Positions 34,079 to 43,264 are shown, numbered from the stretch's first letter. The stretch is DNA of 61,436 nucleotides from Lachnospiraceae bacterium (GCA_024683935.1 JAIKXV010000074.1:1-61436); one strand, 5' to 3'. The notes: a model not told the origin generated them from the sequence alone. Translations and numbers: made by a program.

Positions 34079-37000
34079 ATGAAAACAAAAAAATTCTTTC
34101 TTCCAGTTCTTTTATGTATTCCCCTGCTTTTATCTCTTTTATTTATTCATACTGCCTTTGCGTCAGAGACTGAAAGCTATCCGGATACTATTGACGCCAG
34201 GCCTTCCGTAAACGGCATGCTCCATGTGGACGGCGGCCACCTGGTGGATAAGGACGGAAACCGCGTGGTTCTCCGCGGTTTGAGTACCCATGGCCTGACC
34301 TGGTACCCTGAATTTGTGAATGAAGGACTTTTCAAAACGCTTTCCGGAGATTGGGGCTGCAATCTCATACGTCTCGCGGCATATTCAGATGTATATGCCC
34401 ATGAGAAAAACGGTGAAACCCTGGATCTTGTCCGCACCGGTATCGATGCAGCCATTGCAAACGATATGTATGTGCTGGTTGACTGGCATGTCCTGGAGGA
34501 AAAAGACCCCCATGTAAACATGAAATTCGCCAAAACATTTTTTAATACCATCTGTTCCGAGTATCCTAACTGCCCCAACATTATATTTGAGATCTGTAAT
34601 GAGCCTAACGGGGAAACCACCTGGTCTGATGTCAAGGATTACGCAAATCAGATGATCCCCTTCATCAGAAATATCAGTCCCGAGAATGTAATACTGGTGG
34701 GCACTCCCGAATATGACAAGAATCTCACCGCCGTATCGAGATCCCCTGTGGATTTTGATAACATTATGTACGTACTCCACTTCTACGCAGGTACGCACAA
34801 GTCCGATCTGCAAGCGGAGTTAAGGGAGTCACAGATGAACGGCCTTCCTGTATTCATTTCAGAATGCGGTATCTCCGAATCCAGCGGTGACGGCGTGATA
34901 GATTATAATAACGCTGCCGTCTGGTTTGATTTGCTTCGAAGCTACGGCATGAGCTACACCGTCTGGAGTATTTCCAATAAGAACGAATCCTCGGCCCTCT
35001 TCAAGACCACTTATGATGCGAAGACCGAGCTTACAATTGACGACTTAAGCCCCGCGGGACTCTGGGTCCGCTCTCTTATACAGGGTGAAGATCCTTATAA
35101 GATAAGCATCCCCAAAGACACGACAGACCGCACAAGCCTTCCGGCACAGCTTATCAGCAGCCTGAACCCGGATGAGCTGATGCCCTTATTTAACTGGAAA
35201 AATCTCGCGTTATATATCGCGATCATCCTTGCCGTGCTCCAGACCATCAATATTATCTATGTAAAGGTATTTGATAAGAACAAGACCTATGCCGATATCC
35301 GTAACGAGGAAAAAGACTCATTTCTCGTGTTCCTACGGCGTTCCACCCTTTTTGTCAGCCTGTTCTTTTCCATACTCTATCTGACCTGGCGTATCATGTA
35401 CTCCATACCGAAGGACGCGGGAGTGCTGCCCATAGTCGGAAATATACTGCTGCTTATCGTTGAGATAATCGGTTTTATCGAATCCATCATATTATATGCA
35501 AACCTCATGCATATGGATGTTCCCCCTCTGCCGAAGATAGAGGACAGCGAATTCCCCGACGTGGATATCTTTATCGCCACCTATAACGAGCCGGAAGAGC
35601 TTTTGAGAAAAACGATAAACGGCTGCAACCATATGTCTTATCCCGACAAGTCAAAGGTTCATATCTGGATCTGCGATGACAACAGGCGGGCATCCATGAG
35701 AAAGCTTGCCGAAGAAATGGGCGTCGGCTACTTTGACCGTCCGGATAATAAGGGTGCAAAGGCCGGTAACTTAAATAATGCATTAAGTAAAACCAGCGCT
35801 CCCTATATAGTTACCTTTGATGCGGACATGATCCCCCAGAAGGGCTTCCTCTTAAATACCATCCCCTATTTCGTGGATGCGAAGAAAAAAGAGACTGAAA
35901 ACGGAGGCGTAAAATTGGGACTTCTTCAGACTCCCCAGTGCTTCTACCAGCCGGACGTTTTCCAGAGAGCCCTCTTCTCCGAAAAAACCGCTCCTAACGA
36001 GCAGGATTTCTTCTACCGCTCCATTGAGGTTGCAAAAACATCCACCAACAGCGTTATTTACGGTGGTTCCAATACCATCCTTTCCCGTGAAGCCCTCGAA
36101 GCCATAGGCGGCTTCTATACCAAATCCATAACCGAGGACTTTGCCACCGGACTCCTTATTGAGTCCAAAGGCTTTGTGAGCCTTGCCATTCCCACTCCTT
36201 ATGCGAGCGGTATGGCCCCCTCCACCTATCAGGAACATATACAGCAGAGACAGCGCTGGGGCAGAGGCGTTGTGGGTACGGCCAAGCAGCTGAAGCTCTT
36301 AACCCGTCCCGGACTTTCCATCATGCAGAGAGCCAGCTATTTAAGCTCCGTTGTTTACTGGTACTCTCCCGTCAAGACACTTATTTACCTGGCGTCTCCA
36401 CTGCTATTCGCCGCCTTTATGATACCCATGTTCAAGTGCAGCTGGGCAGACCTTTTACTGTACTGGTTCCCGATGTTCATTATGCAGGATATCACCCTCC
36501 GGGTATTCAGCGGCAACGCCATATCCCTGAAATGGAGCGGTATCTATGAGACCAGTGTCATGCCCTACCTCCTGATCCCTATTATAAAGGAAACCTTCGG
36601 TATGACTGCGTCCAAATTCCTGGTAACGGATAAATCCGGAAAGGGCGGAAAGAAAAAGAAGACGGATTACCGTCTCCTCGCCCCCTTCCTTGTACTGATC
36701 GTGCTTTCCGTATGGGGAATATTCAGATCCATCTATGTCCTCTCCGTCACCAGGGCCCTTGGAATAGTAGTGCTCCTCTTCTGGCTTATCAGAAACCTCT
36801 ACTACCTTGTAATGTCAGTCTTCCTGGTAGACGGCCGTGACAGCGACAGCGAAACCGTAAAGGTTATAGATGCGGAGATGGTTACCCTTAATAAGATAAA
36901 CCACGACAAAACCCTGTCTCCCTCCTTCTACGGAGTCACAACTTATATGACAGAGCACAGCATGAGGGTATTCCTGGATGAAGCATCGGATCTCTTTATC

Positions 37001-37255
37001 GGCGACAAGGTAAAGGTAGTTGTGGAAAAGGATGATACGGAAGCCACCGTCACCGGTATTCTGACCAGCATCATCACTCCGAGACACAGCGACTCCAGTG
37101 TTTACGCTGTAGAGATCATAGATATGGAAGAATCTGAGCTTGAATATCTGGAGATCATATATGACAGAATCCCGACCCTCCCTCAGTCACTGAGGCGAGA
37201 TCTCGGGATCATCCGTCATATGCTTGTCAATATCGCTCACAGGATATTGGATTAA
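34079..37255 (+). CDS. GH5 endoglucanase fused to cellulose synthase-type glycosyltransferase with PilZ-like tail
   Basis: A 1058-residue fusion. Residues 1-29 are a signal peptide or signal anchor. Residues 40-340 are a GH5 glucanase with acid/base Glu175 (CNEPNG) and nucleophile Glu262 (ISECGIS). A membrane helix at 375-397 and two more at about 422-475 lead to a GT2 domain (490-740) of the BcsA type: D-x-D at 581-583 (FDADM), TED at 685-687, and QQRQRW at 722-727. Four or five more helices follow, then a C-terminal barrel (about 920-1050) placed like the PilZ domain of BcsA but without RxxxR and without D/NxSxxG. The GH5 part would sit outside, the GT inside. Product: probably beta-1,4-glucan. 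Confidence 0.92.
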   Translation: MKTKKFFLPVLLCIPLLLSLLFIHTAFASETESYPDTIDARPSVNGMLHVDGGHLVDKDGNRVVLRGLSTHGLTWYPEFVNEGLFKTLSGDWGCNLIRLAAYSDVYAHEKNGETLDLVRTGIDAAIANDMYVLVDWHVLEEKDPHVNMKFAKTFFNTICSEYPNCPNIIFEICNEPNGETTWSDVKDYANQMIPFIRNISPENVILVGTPEYDKNLTAVSRSPVDFDNIMYVLHFYAGTHKSDLQAELRESQMNGLPVFISECGISESSGDGVIDYNNAAVWFDLLRSYGMSYTVWSISNKNESSALFKTTYDAKTELTIDDLSPAGLWVRSLIQGEDPYKISIPKDTTDRTSLPAQLISSLNPDELMPLFNWKNLALYIAIILAVLQTINIIYVKVFDKNKTYADIRNEEKDSFLVFLRRSTLFVSLFFSILYLTWRIMYSIPKDAGVLPIVGNILLLIVEIIGFIESIILYANLMHMDVPPLPKIEDSEFPDVDIFIATYNEPEELLRKTINGCNHMSYPDKSKVHIWICDDNRRASMRKLAEEMGVGYFDRPDNKGAKAGNLNNALSKTSAPYIVTFDADMIPQKGFLLNTIPYFVDAKKKETENGGVKLGLLQTPQCFYQPDVFQRALFSEKTAPNEQDFFYRSIEVAKTSTNSVIYGGSNTILSREALEAIGGFYTKSITEDFATGLLIESKGFVSLAIPTPYASGMAPSTYQEHIQQRQRWGRGVVGTAKQLKLLTRPGLSIMQRASYLSSVVYWYSPVKTLIYLASPLLFAAFMIPMFKCSWADLLLYWFPMFIMQDITLRVFSGNAISLKWSGIYETSVMPYLLIPIIKETFGMTASKFLVTDKSGKGGKKKKTDYRLLAPFLVLIVLSVWGIFRSIYVLSVTRALGIVVLLFWLIRNLYYLVMSVFLVDGRDSDSETVKVIDAEMVTLNKINHDKTLSPSFYGVTTYMTEHSMRVFLDEASDLFIGDKVKVVVEKDDTEATVTGILTSIITPRHSDSSVYAVEIIDMEESELEYLEIIYDRIPTLPQSLRRDLGIIRHMLVNIAHRILD

Positions 37256-37271
37256 ATTTCGTAAAGATAAT

Positions 37272-38597
37272 TTAAGACCTGGCTGTCTTCAGCCAGCCTG
37301 CATAGCCCGTAGGAACTGAAGTGTACTGCAGGACATAGCCCTTCTCGTTTTTCTCTACTATCTTGCAGAAGAGCTTTCCGCCTGCATCTATCCTTATATT
37401 GTCGTAGATCTCAAAGGATGCGTCGCTTTCAAGAACCGCACCGTCCCTGGCTACGGCCGTCAGGCCGCCGTAAAGGACCTTCGCATCCTCATGCTTTCCG
37501 TCCAGCTTATGGAAGCATACGGCGATCGGGTGCTCAAGCTGCTGCAGGGCGCTGTCCGTCATTTCCACATGAATATCGTAGGGTGCTCCGATACCGGTTA
37601 TCTGGGAAAGCTCCAGCTCTCCGTTGGCACCCTTCGGATATACCGTCATCTTCTTTATGATCTCCAGCTCTTCGCTGATCATATCCCGGGTCGCGGGAGA
37701 GATCAGGATCTGTCCTCCCACCGTATAGCTTTCTATACGTCCGCAAAGATTCACGTGGCTGCCCACAACGCCGTACTTTGTACGTCTTTCACTTCCTATG
37801 TTTCCGACTATAACCTCACCGGTATTAATGCCGATACCCATTTCCAAAAGAGGATAATCCCTCTCCTTATTCCACTTATTGATCTCCTCCATGCGTGCTT
37901 CCATCAGGAGGGCTGAGGCAACGGCGTCGGATGCATGCTTTTCCGAAGCCATGGGCGCCCCGAAGATCGCGAGGATACCGTCTCCGATAAACTCTATTAT
38001 CGTTCCGTTATGGGTCTCGATTATCTCGGTCATTTCCCCGAGATAGTGGTTCAGCATCGTGATAAGGTCGGTAGGATCCATCCTCTCACTCATGGCTGTA
38101 AAGCCCCGGAGATCGCTCATCATTATCGTAAGCTCCCTCTTCACTCCGCCGAGGGTAAGTCCGTCGGGAGTATCGAGGAGCTGCTTAACTATATCGTCAG
38201 ATAAAAAGCGGCCGAAAGCGTCACGGGTCTGCATGAGTTCGCTGAGGTCACTTAAAACGATGATGACTCCCAGCTTCTCGTCATTATCCGTAAGGAAGGA
38301 AGATACCACATGGAGCTCCAGCTTTTTCGTACCCGTGTAGTAGTCCACCATATTATGCTGGGTCCTGTTGCGGTCATATATGGCATCAAGGACGGTCTGG
38401 GTGAAATTATCATTTCTCTCATCATCAAAGAAGAGCGATGCGAATTTCTGTCCTAAAACCTCTTCATTCGAGAATCCCATTATCTCCCCTGCCGCCGGAT
38501 TCAGATATATGATAACCCCGTCGAAGCCTATTACCATAACCCCTTCGGTCATGCTTTCCAGCAGATTGTCTCGAAACAGTGCATTTAATTCTGCCAT
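37272..38597 (-). CDS. PAS-class III nucleotidyl cyclase with C-terminal PilZ-like segment
   Basis: Makes a 3',5'-cyclic nucleotide, probably cAMP. The 441-residue protein lacks membrane segments. An N-terminal PAS domain (about 8-120) has GVMVIGFDGVIIYLNPAAGE; the cyclase catalytic domain (about 150-330) has both metal aspartates (MSDLRGF and IGDGILAIFG) and the transition-state pair in NLCGRIES. The usual purine-selecting aspartate position is Ser (VVGSHVN), so substrate preference is uncertain. A C-terminal region (345-441) has GGLTAVARDGAVLESD, resembling a PilZ-like barrel. It is convergent with the GH5-glycosyltransferase gene, 16 bases away. A TATAAT lies only eight bases before its ATG. 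Confidence 0.82.
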   Translation of the reverse strand: MAELNALFRDNLLESMTEGVMVIGFDGVIIYLNPAAGEIMGFSNEEVLGQKFASLFFDDERNDNFTQTVLDAIYDRNRTQHNMVDYYTGTKKLELHVVSSFLTDNDEKLGVIIVLSDLSELMQTRDAFGRFLSDDIVKQLLDTPDGLTLGGVKRELTIMMSDLRGFTAMSERMDPTDLITMLNHYLGEMTEIIETHNGTIIEFIGDGILAIFGAPMASEKHASDAVASALLMEARMEEINKWNKERDYPLLEMGIGINTGEVIVGNIGSERRTKYGVVGSHVNLCGRIESYTVGGQILISPATRDMISEELEIIKKMTVYPKGANGELELSQITGIGAPYDIHVEMTDSALQQLEHPIAVCFHKLDGKHEDAKVLYGGLTAVARDGAVLESDASFEIYDNIRIDAGGKLFCKIVEKNEKGYVLQYTSVPTGYAGWLKTARS

Positions 38598-38640
38598 CGG
38601 TTCTTATTATACCCCCTTTCCAACACTTAGCTTATGAATA

Positions 38641-38671
38641 GAAAATGCCCGCTCGAAGAAAACGAGCGGGC
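38641..38671 (-). terminator. Terminator after the cyclic-nucleotide-binding gene
   Basis: Minus strand GCCCGCTCG-TTTTCTT-CGAGCGGGC followed by ATTTTC; 9-bp perfect stem seven bases after the stop codon. The cyclase gene downstream therefore has its own transcript. Confidence 0.8.
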
Positions 38672-38677
38672 CTGTTA

Positions 38678-39652
38678 TCAGATATTTACATAGTATTCCG
38701 GCTGGAAGCTGCCTGCCTTCTTCTTCAGCTCATCGCTGACATTTCCGGAAGCCGCAGCATCGGAAACATCATTTGCAAGCTTGCAGGCATCCATATAGGA
38801 ATTGGTAAGGGTACGAAGTCTGTATGACATATGCGCAAGTATCATCTCAACCTTCGGCGCATTCTTTGTAAAGAGCTCTGTAAGATCGTCTACGGATATG
38901 ATCTCAACCGTTGTCATGTCTTCAAGGGCAACAGCCGTAGCGCTTCTCACATCATTATCAACCATGCCCATCTCTCCGAAGAACTTGTTCATTCCGAGTT
39001 CTGCGAGACGCTTTTCTTCGGGAGTGCCGTAGCCCTTGTAGATACCTACCGTTCCGCCGTGGATATCATACATGCAGTTTCCGGTTTCTCCCTCTTTGAA
39101 GATTATCGTTCCCTTGGAGTAGGACTCTACCTTATTGATAAAGCCGTCTGCATGGGAGGTCTGGGAAATCTTCCTCCTGGTCTCTGCGCTGTCTACATTT
39201 GCAGTATTCTTGCTGTGCTTATAAATATTTGCGAACTTCTTTATCTTATCAATAAAGCTTCCGCTCTGAACATCACTCTTTCCGAACTCATTGATGGCAC
39301 CGCTTACCTCTGCATAGTCATTGGAAAGAGCACGGATCCTGGAGCTAAGATGCTTCATGATGGCAACGATCCTGTCAGGCTGTGACTCAAAGTATCCGTT
39401 CATGTCACCGCAGGATATCTCAAAGGCCTTCACATCATCAAGGGCAACAGCCGTAGCGCTGCGGGGATATGCTTCAATGACTGCCATCTCCCCAAAGAAC
39501 TGACCGGACTTTAACTCGGTGAGCTTCTGCTCTCCTTCCGCACCGTAATTCACGAATATGCCGACTGTCCCTTCGCTTATATCAAAGAGGCTGTCGCCTT
39601 CGTCTCCCTCGCGGAAAATCACATCACCCTTTTTGAATAGTTTCTCAGTCAT
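38678..39652 (-). CDS. Protein with two tandem cyclic-nucleotide-binding domains
   Basis: A 324-residue cytoplasmic protein made of two cNMP-binding domains: residues 1-115 (phosphate-binding cassette FGEMAVIEAYPRSATAVAL) and about 178-290 (FGEMGMVDNDVRSATAVAL). Each keeps the glutamate and arginine that contact the cyclic nucleotide in CRP and PKA. There is no helix-turn-helix, kinase, or membrane domain, so it is not a CRP-type regulator but perhaps an adaptor or regulatory subunit. It lies next to the cyclase gene but has its own promoter and terminator. It resembles a free-standing PKA regulatory subunit in layout (two domains); that is analogy only. Confidence 0.87.
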   Translation of the reverse strand: MTEKLFKKGDVIFREGDEGDSLFDISEGTVGIFVNYGAEGEQKLTELKSGQFFGEMAVIEAYPRSATAVALDDVKAFEISCGDMNGYFESQPDRIVAIMKHLSSRIRALSNDYAEVSGAINEFGKSDVQSGSFIDKIKKFANIYKHSKNTANVDSAETRRKISQTSHADGFINKVESYSKGTIIFKEGETGNCMYDIHGGTVGIYKGYGTPEEKRLAELGMNKFFGEMGMVDNDVRSATAVALEDMTTVEIISVDDLTELFTKNAPKVEMILAHMSYRLRTLTNSYMDACKLANDVSDAAASGNVSDELKKKAGSFQPEYYVNI

Positions 39653-39679
39653 ATTGTACCCACCTTTCGTTAGCTTTAT

Positions 39680-39693
39680 GTATTTTGAAATAC
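39680..39693. promoter_or_regulatory. Candidate operator shared with gap
   Basis: GTATTT-TG-AAATAC, the same 14 bases as in the 20-bp inverted repeat at 5663-5682. It lies just downstream of the -10 box of the cyclic-nucleotide-binding gene, where a repressor would block transcription. Confidence 0.45.
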
Positions 39694-39699
39694 GTGTTT

Positions 39700-39728
39700 A
39701 TTATAGTGTTATTCCCGAATATTATCAA
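39700..39728 (-). promoter_or_regulatory. Promoter of the cyclic-nucleotide-binding gene
   Basis: Minus strand TTGATA (39723-39728), 17-base spacer, perfect TATAAT (39700-39705). Confidence 0.7.
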
Positions 39729-39730
39729 GT

Positions 39731-39997
39731 TTACTGCTCTGTTGTTTTTGTTTCCCCTTTATCCCCCTCCTCTTTCCGCTTATAGGAATAGGGTTCGTCG
39801 TATACGCTTTTTCCCTGACGGGCATTATTCATCATCAGCAGGAGGTGTATCATTACCGGAATAAATACCGTGCAGACTATGGATGCCATCAGCAGCCGCC
39901 CGGTATCCGGATGGTTCATAATGGCTAATATAAAGGTCATAAGGTACATAAGTACCAGTATTACTATGCCCGCAATGGCAAGGACTCTCTTAAACAT
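39731..39997 (-). CDS. Small membrane protein of unknown function
   Basis: 88 residues with two hydrophobic helices (about 6-29 and 36-58) and a charged C-terminal tail rich in Lys and Glu. I do not recognise a family with a known function. It follows recJ by 53 bases on the same strand and may be co-transcribed. The ATG has an AGGAGAAT-like site (minus strand GAGAATAAG) upstream. Confidence rests on its coding-like composition and spacing rather than on homology. Confidence 0.6.
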   Translation of the reverse strand: MFKRVLAIAGIVILVLMYLMTFILAIMNHPDTGRLLMASIVCTVFIPVMIHLLLMMNNARQGKSVYDEPYSYKRKEEGDKGETKTTEQ

Positions 39998-40050
39998 CTT
40001 ATTCTCCTGTAAATTCCTTCATTCCTTCAGGATACTGCTTAATAAAAAAG

Positions 40051-41805
40051 TTACTTTATCCCGTTAAGGATTATCTGTATATTTCTGTTTCCGCGGAATT
40101 CATTAATGTCGGGGCTGTATATTATCTTTAGCCCCTTCCCGCCCTTACTCTCTATATATTCCTTTATTTCCTCCGTATCGGATCCGAAGAAAATACAGTC
40201 ATGTACCGCCGTCCCGTCGCTTATCTCTCCCTTAAGGACATTCCGGCTCTTTCCAAGGATGGTGAGATCCCTGATACTCACGTCCCGCGCCGCAAAGACA
40301 GGCTTCTCATTATCCGTGCCGTAGGGCTCTAAGCGCTTTAATTCCTCTATAAGATCAAAGCTTACGAATGAAAGGGGAAGCTCCATGTCGATGGTCCGCT
40401 TGATGACCAGGTCCTCTTCTGAAAGAACCGTATTCTCATTTAACCTTTCCCGAAGAAGCTCTGAGTTTTCTTCCGGAAGGGAAAGTCCCGCAGCCATCGC
40501 ATGACCACCGAAGCGTATAAAGAGATCCCGGACCTTCGTCATCTCTTCAAACATATTGTATTTTTCTATGGAGCGGCCGGACCCCTTCAGGCAGGGCTTA
40601 TCATCAAAGGTCTCTCCCTTTGTAAGGATGAATACCGGCTTCCCGGTTCTCTCCCTGACCTTTCCGGCTATTATCCCGGCTATGCTCTCATGGCAGTCCT
40701 GAAGACAGATGACCAGCACCTTATCTTTAACGTATTCATCGGAAAAAGCGAGGGACAGCGCCCTTTCCACGCCCTTCTCGGTAAGGCTCTTCCTGCTGTC
40801 ATTCATTTCCTTAAGGATCACGGCCTGTTCATGGGCGCTTTCCTTATCTTCGGAAAGGAGAAGCTTCAGCGCATCATCCGCACTGTCCAGTCTCCCCGCC
40901 GCATTAAGGCAGGGTCCCAAGATAAATCCCACGTGGTAAGGGGTAAGATCCTTCCCCTGCAGCTGGTTTAAGTCGATCAGCGCCCTGATCCCCGGGTTCT
41001 CCGTGGAAGCGAGCCTCTTTAATCCCTCTCTCACGAGAAGCCTGTTCTCATTCTTCAGGGGCATCACATCCCCTATCGTGGCAAAGGCCGCGATCTCCCG
41101 GAATTCTTCTGCTTCCTCTTCGCCGATACCGGCTTTTTCATACAGGGAAACAATGAATTTATACGCCACACAGGCTCCGCAGATCACCTTGTAATGGTAT
41201 GTGCAGTCGGATCTCTTCGGATCCACCACCGCATCCGCCGGAGGGAGCAGCTCCTTTTTTTCGTCCCCCTCCATTTCAAAGGGCACCTCATGATGGTCGG
41301 TAACTATGACCGTCATGCCGTATTCCTTTGCAAGAGTGATCTCATCCATAGCGGAAATACCGTTATCACAGGTGATCATCGTATCGATCCCGGCTTCCCT
41401 TGCTTCTTCTATGATGTTTTTATTCAGTCCGTAGCCGTCCCGTATCCTGTGGGGAATTCGGTATGAAACATCGGCTCCCGCCTTCCTTAGGCCCTTTAAG
41501 AGGATAAAAACTGCGGTGACTCCGTCAATATCATAATCACCGACTATCCTTATCTTCTTCTTTTCCGTTATTTTCCCGAGAGTAATATCAACGGCCCTGT
41601 CCATATCCTTCAGGTTAAAGCCGCTGTATTTCTGCTCTCTTAAGCGTTCCGGGTCGTCTGACAGGTAATCCTCCGCCTCTTCGCCGCTCTCTATCCCGCG
41701 GTTTCTCATGATCCTGGCAAGGACCGGAGAGATATTATACCTTTTCCCTATCTCCGTATAATCTCCGGGGCGGGAAAGGATGACCCACTTCTCATTCCGC
41801 TGCAA
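40051..41805 (-). CDS. recJ: Single-stranded-DNA-specific exonuclease RecJ
   Basis: 5'-3' exonuclease of recombination and mismatch repair. The 584-residue protein has the DHH motifs: GDYDIDGVTA, CDNGIS, VTDHHE (about 165-170), and the later GFILGPCLNAAGRL, plus the DHHA1 GRSIEKYN and FGGHAMAAG segments. I prefer TTG 41805, with GGAG ten bases upstream; it overlaps the end of the SCIFF maturase gene by 14 bases. Longer versions of the frame (to 41850) also begin with TTG and have no better site. Note recA, recX and recJ lie in one stretch, with the SCIFF genes between. Confidence 0.93.
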   Translation of the reverse strand: MQRNEKWVILSRPGDYTEIGKRYNISPVLARIMRNRGIESGEEAEDYLSDDPERLREQKYSGFNLKDMDRAVDITLGKITEKKKIRIVGDYDIDGVTAVFILLKGLRKAGADVSYRIPHRIRDGYGLNKNIIEEAREAGIDTMITCDNGISAMDEITLAKEYGMTVIVTDHHEVPFEMEGDEKKELLPPADAVVDPKRSDCTYHYKVICGACVAYKFIVSLYEKAGIGEEEAEEFREIAAFATIGDVMPLKNENRLLVREGLKRLASTENPGIRALIDLNQLQGKDLTPYHVGFILGPCLNAAGRLDSADDALKLLLSEDKESAHEQAVILKEMNDSRKSLTEKGVERALSLAFSDEYVKDKVLVICLQDCHESIAGIIAGKVRERTGKPVFILTKGETFDDKPCLKGSGRSIEKYNMFEEMTKVRDLFIRFGGHAMAAGLSLPEENSELLRERLNENTVLSEEDLVIKRTIDMELPLSFVSFDLIEELKRLEPYGTDNEKPVFAARDVSIRDLTILGKSRNVLKGEISDGTAVHDCIFFGSDTEEIKEYIESKGGKGLKIIYSPDINEFRGNRNIQIILNGIK

Positions 41806-43210
41806 TTTTACTGTTCTCCGTTTTACCGGCAAAATCCTCGTTCCCTGCAAGGGCTGCCTTTATCATTATCGCACATTCGATACGCTTTCTCTGCAGCTCG
41901 CAGCCGAAGGTGTAATTCCCGTTTATATTTCCTGTGGCATGGTAGGAGTTCGCACTGCAGCCGCCGGAGCAGTAGAATTTCGCAAAGCATTCCCTGCACT
42001 CCGGTTTGCTGTAAACATTGCACTTTGCAAAATCTTTTGTGATCTCCGGCTTTGTGATGCCGTCAAACACATTCCCCATCAGGAACTTCTCTTCCCCTAC
42101 AAACTGGTGGCAGGGGTAGATATCCCCCCAGGGGGTTACGGACAGGTATTCCCCGCCGCTTCCGCAGCCGGAAAGCCGCTTTGCGATGCAGGGCCCGCCC
42201 TCCAGATCTATCATGAAGTGGAAGAAATTGATGTATTTCCCGTTCTTTCTGCGCTTAATGATCTCATCCGCCAGGATATCGTACTGCTCCAGCAATGCCG
42301 GCAGATCTTCTTCCCTGAGGGCATAATCCTCCTTCGGATCACAGACCACCGGCTCCACCGATATCTGCTCAAAGCCGAGATCGTGGAGGTGCAGCACATC
42401 CTTCGCAAAGTCCGTATTGTAATGGGTGTAGGTGCCCCTTACATAGTAATTATTCTGACCCCTTGACTCAGCGGCCTTTAAGAACTTCGGGAGGATGATG
42501 TCATAGGATCCCTTTCCGTTTGCGGTGGGTCTCATCCTGTCATTTACTTCCTTACGCCCGTCGATGGAGAGCACTAAGTTTCCCATCTCCTTATTTGCAA
42601 AGTCCAGTATCTCATCATCAAGGAGTACGCCGTTTGTGGTGAGGGTAAAGCGGAACTTCTTATTCCTTTCCTTCTCCTTTTCCCTGCCGTACTCCACGAG
42701 CTTTTTCACCACATCAAAATTCATCGTGGGTTCTCCGCCGAAGAAGTCCACCTCGAGATTCACCCTGTTTCCCGAGTGATCCATCAGGTAGTCGAGAGCC
42801 TGCTTTCCGACTTCGAAGGTCATCATGGCCTTCCGTCCGTGATACTCTCCCTCCTCCGCAAAGCAGTATTTGCAGCGGAGATTGCAGTCATGGGCGATAT
42901 GCAGGCACATGGCCTTCACTATGCCGCTCTCCGCCCTGTCAGCGCTGAATTTGTCCACATAGGGCTCGTAGATATCCTTTGTGTAAAGGGCGCCGTTCTC
43001 CCTCAGCTCATTGATCTCATTTACCGCTTCCATGAGATCCGTATCGGAGTACTTTCCCTTTGTATAGTCCGCGGCCTCCTTTACCGATACATTCTCCCTC
43101 TTCTCCATATAAGGGATCAGGTCATAGACCACATCATCAACTATATGCACCGCTCCGGACTCCACATCCAGAACTATATTAAAACCATGGCTTTTGTACT
43201 GATGTACCAT
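41792..43210 (-). CDS. scfB: SCIFF radical SAM maturase (thioether-forming)
   Basis: Radical SAM peptide maturase that makes thioether cross-links in the SCIFF precursor. The 472-residue protein has an N-terminal peptide-binding RRE-like part (1-90), the radical SAM cluster motif CNLRCKYC (Cys109, Cys113, Cys116), and a C-terminal SPASM/twitch region with many cysteines (CGSGGEYLSVTPWGDIYPCH, CNVYSKPECRECFAKFYCSGGC) for auxiliary clusters. It is downstream of the precursor gene (43320-43472), separated by a terminator-like hairpin. ATG 43210 has GGAG eight bases before it. The pathway is nearly universal in Clostridia, but its biological role is not established. Confidence 0.95.
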   Translation of the reverse strand: MVHQYKSHGFNIVLDVESGAVHIVDDVVYDLIPYMEKRENVSVKEAADYTKGKYSDTDLMEAVNEINELRENGALYTKDIYEPYVDKFSADRAESGIVKAMCLHIAHDCNLRCKYCFAEEGEYHGRKAMMTFEVGKQALDYLMDHSGNRVNLEVDFFGGEPTMNFDVVKKLVEYGREKEKERNKKFRFTLTTNGVLLDDEILDFANKEMGNLVLSIDGRKEVNDRMRPTANGKGSYDIILPKFLKAAESRGQNNYYVRGTYTHYNTDFAKDVLHLHDLGFEQISVEPVVCDPKEDYALREEDLPALLEQYDILADEIIKRRKNGKYINFFHFMIDLEGGPCIAKRLSGCGSGGEYLSVTPWGDIYPCHQFVGEEKFLMGNVFDGITKPEITKDFAKCNVYSKPECRECFAKFYCSGGCSANSYHATGNINGNYTFGCELQRKRIECAIMIKAALAGNEDFAGKTENSKIAAE

Positions 43211-43264
43211 TAGTGATTCTCCGTCTTTTTCTATCCCGCAATTCCGGGACGCCCGTTTTGAGCG

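Noticed and set aside
34079..37255. Two separate genes (GH5 and glycosyltransferase) joined by an assembly error
   Set aside because: The frame is continuous through a membrane-helix linker (375-397) with no internal ribosome binding site or stop, and the topology makes sense as one protein.
38678..39652. CRP/FNR-type transcription regulator
   Set aside because: Both domains are cNMP-binding and no helix-turn-helix follows either of them.
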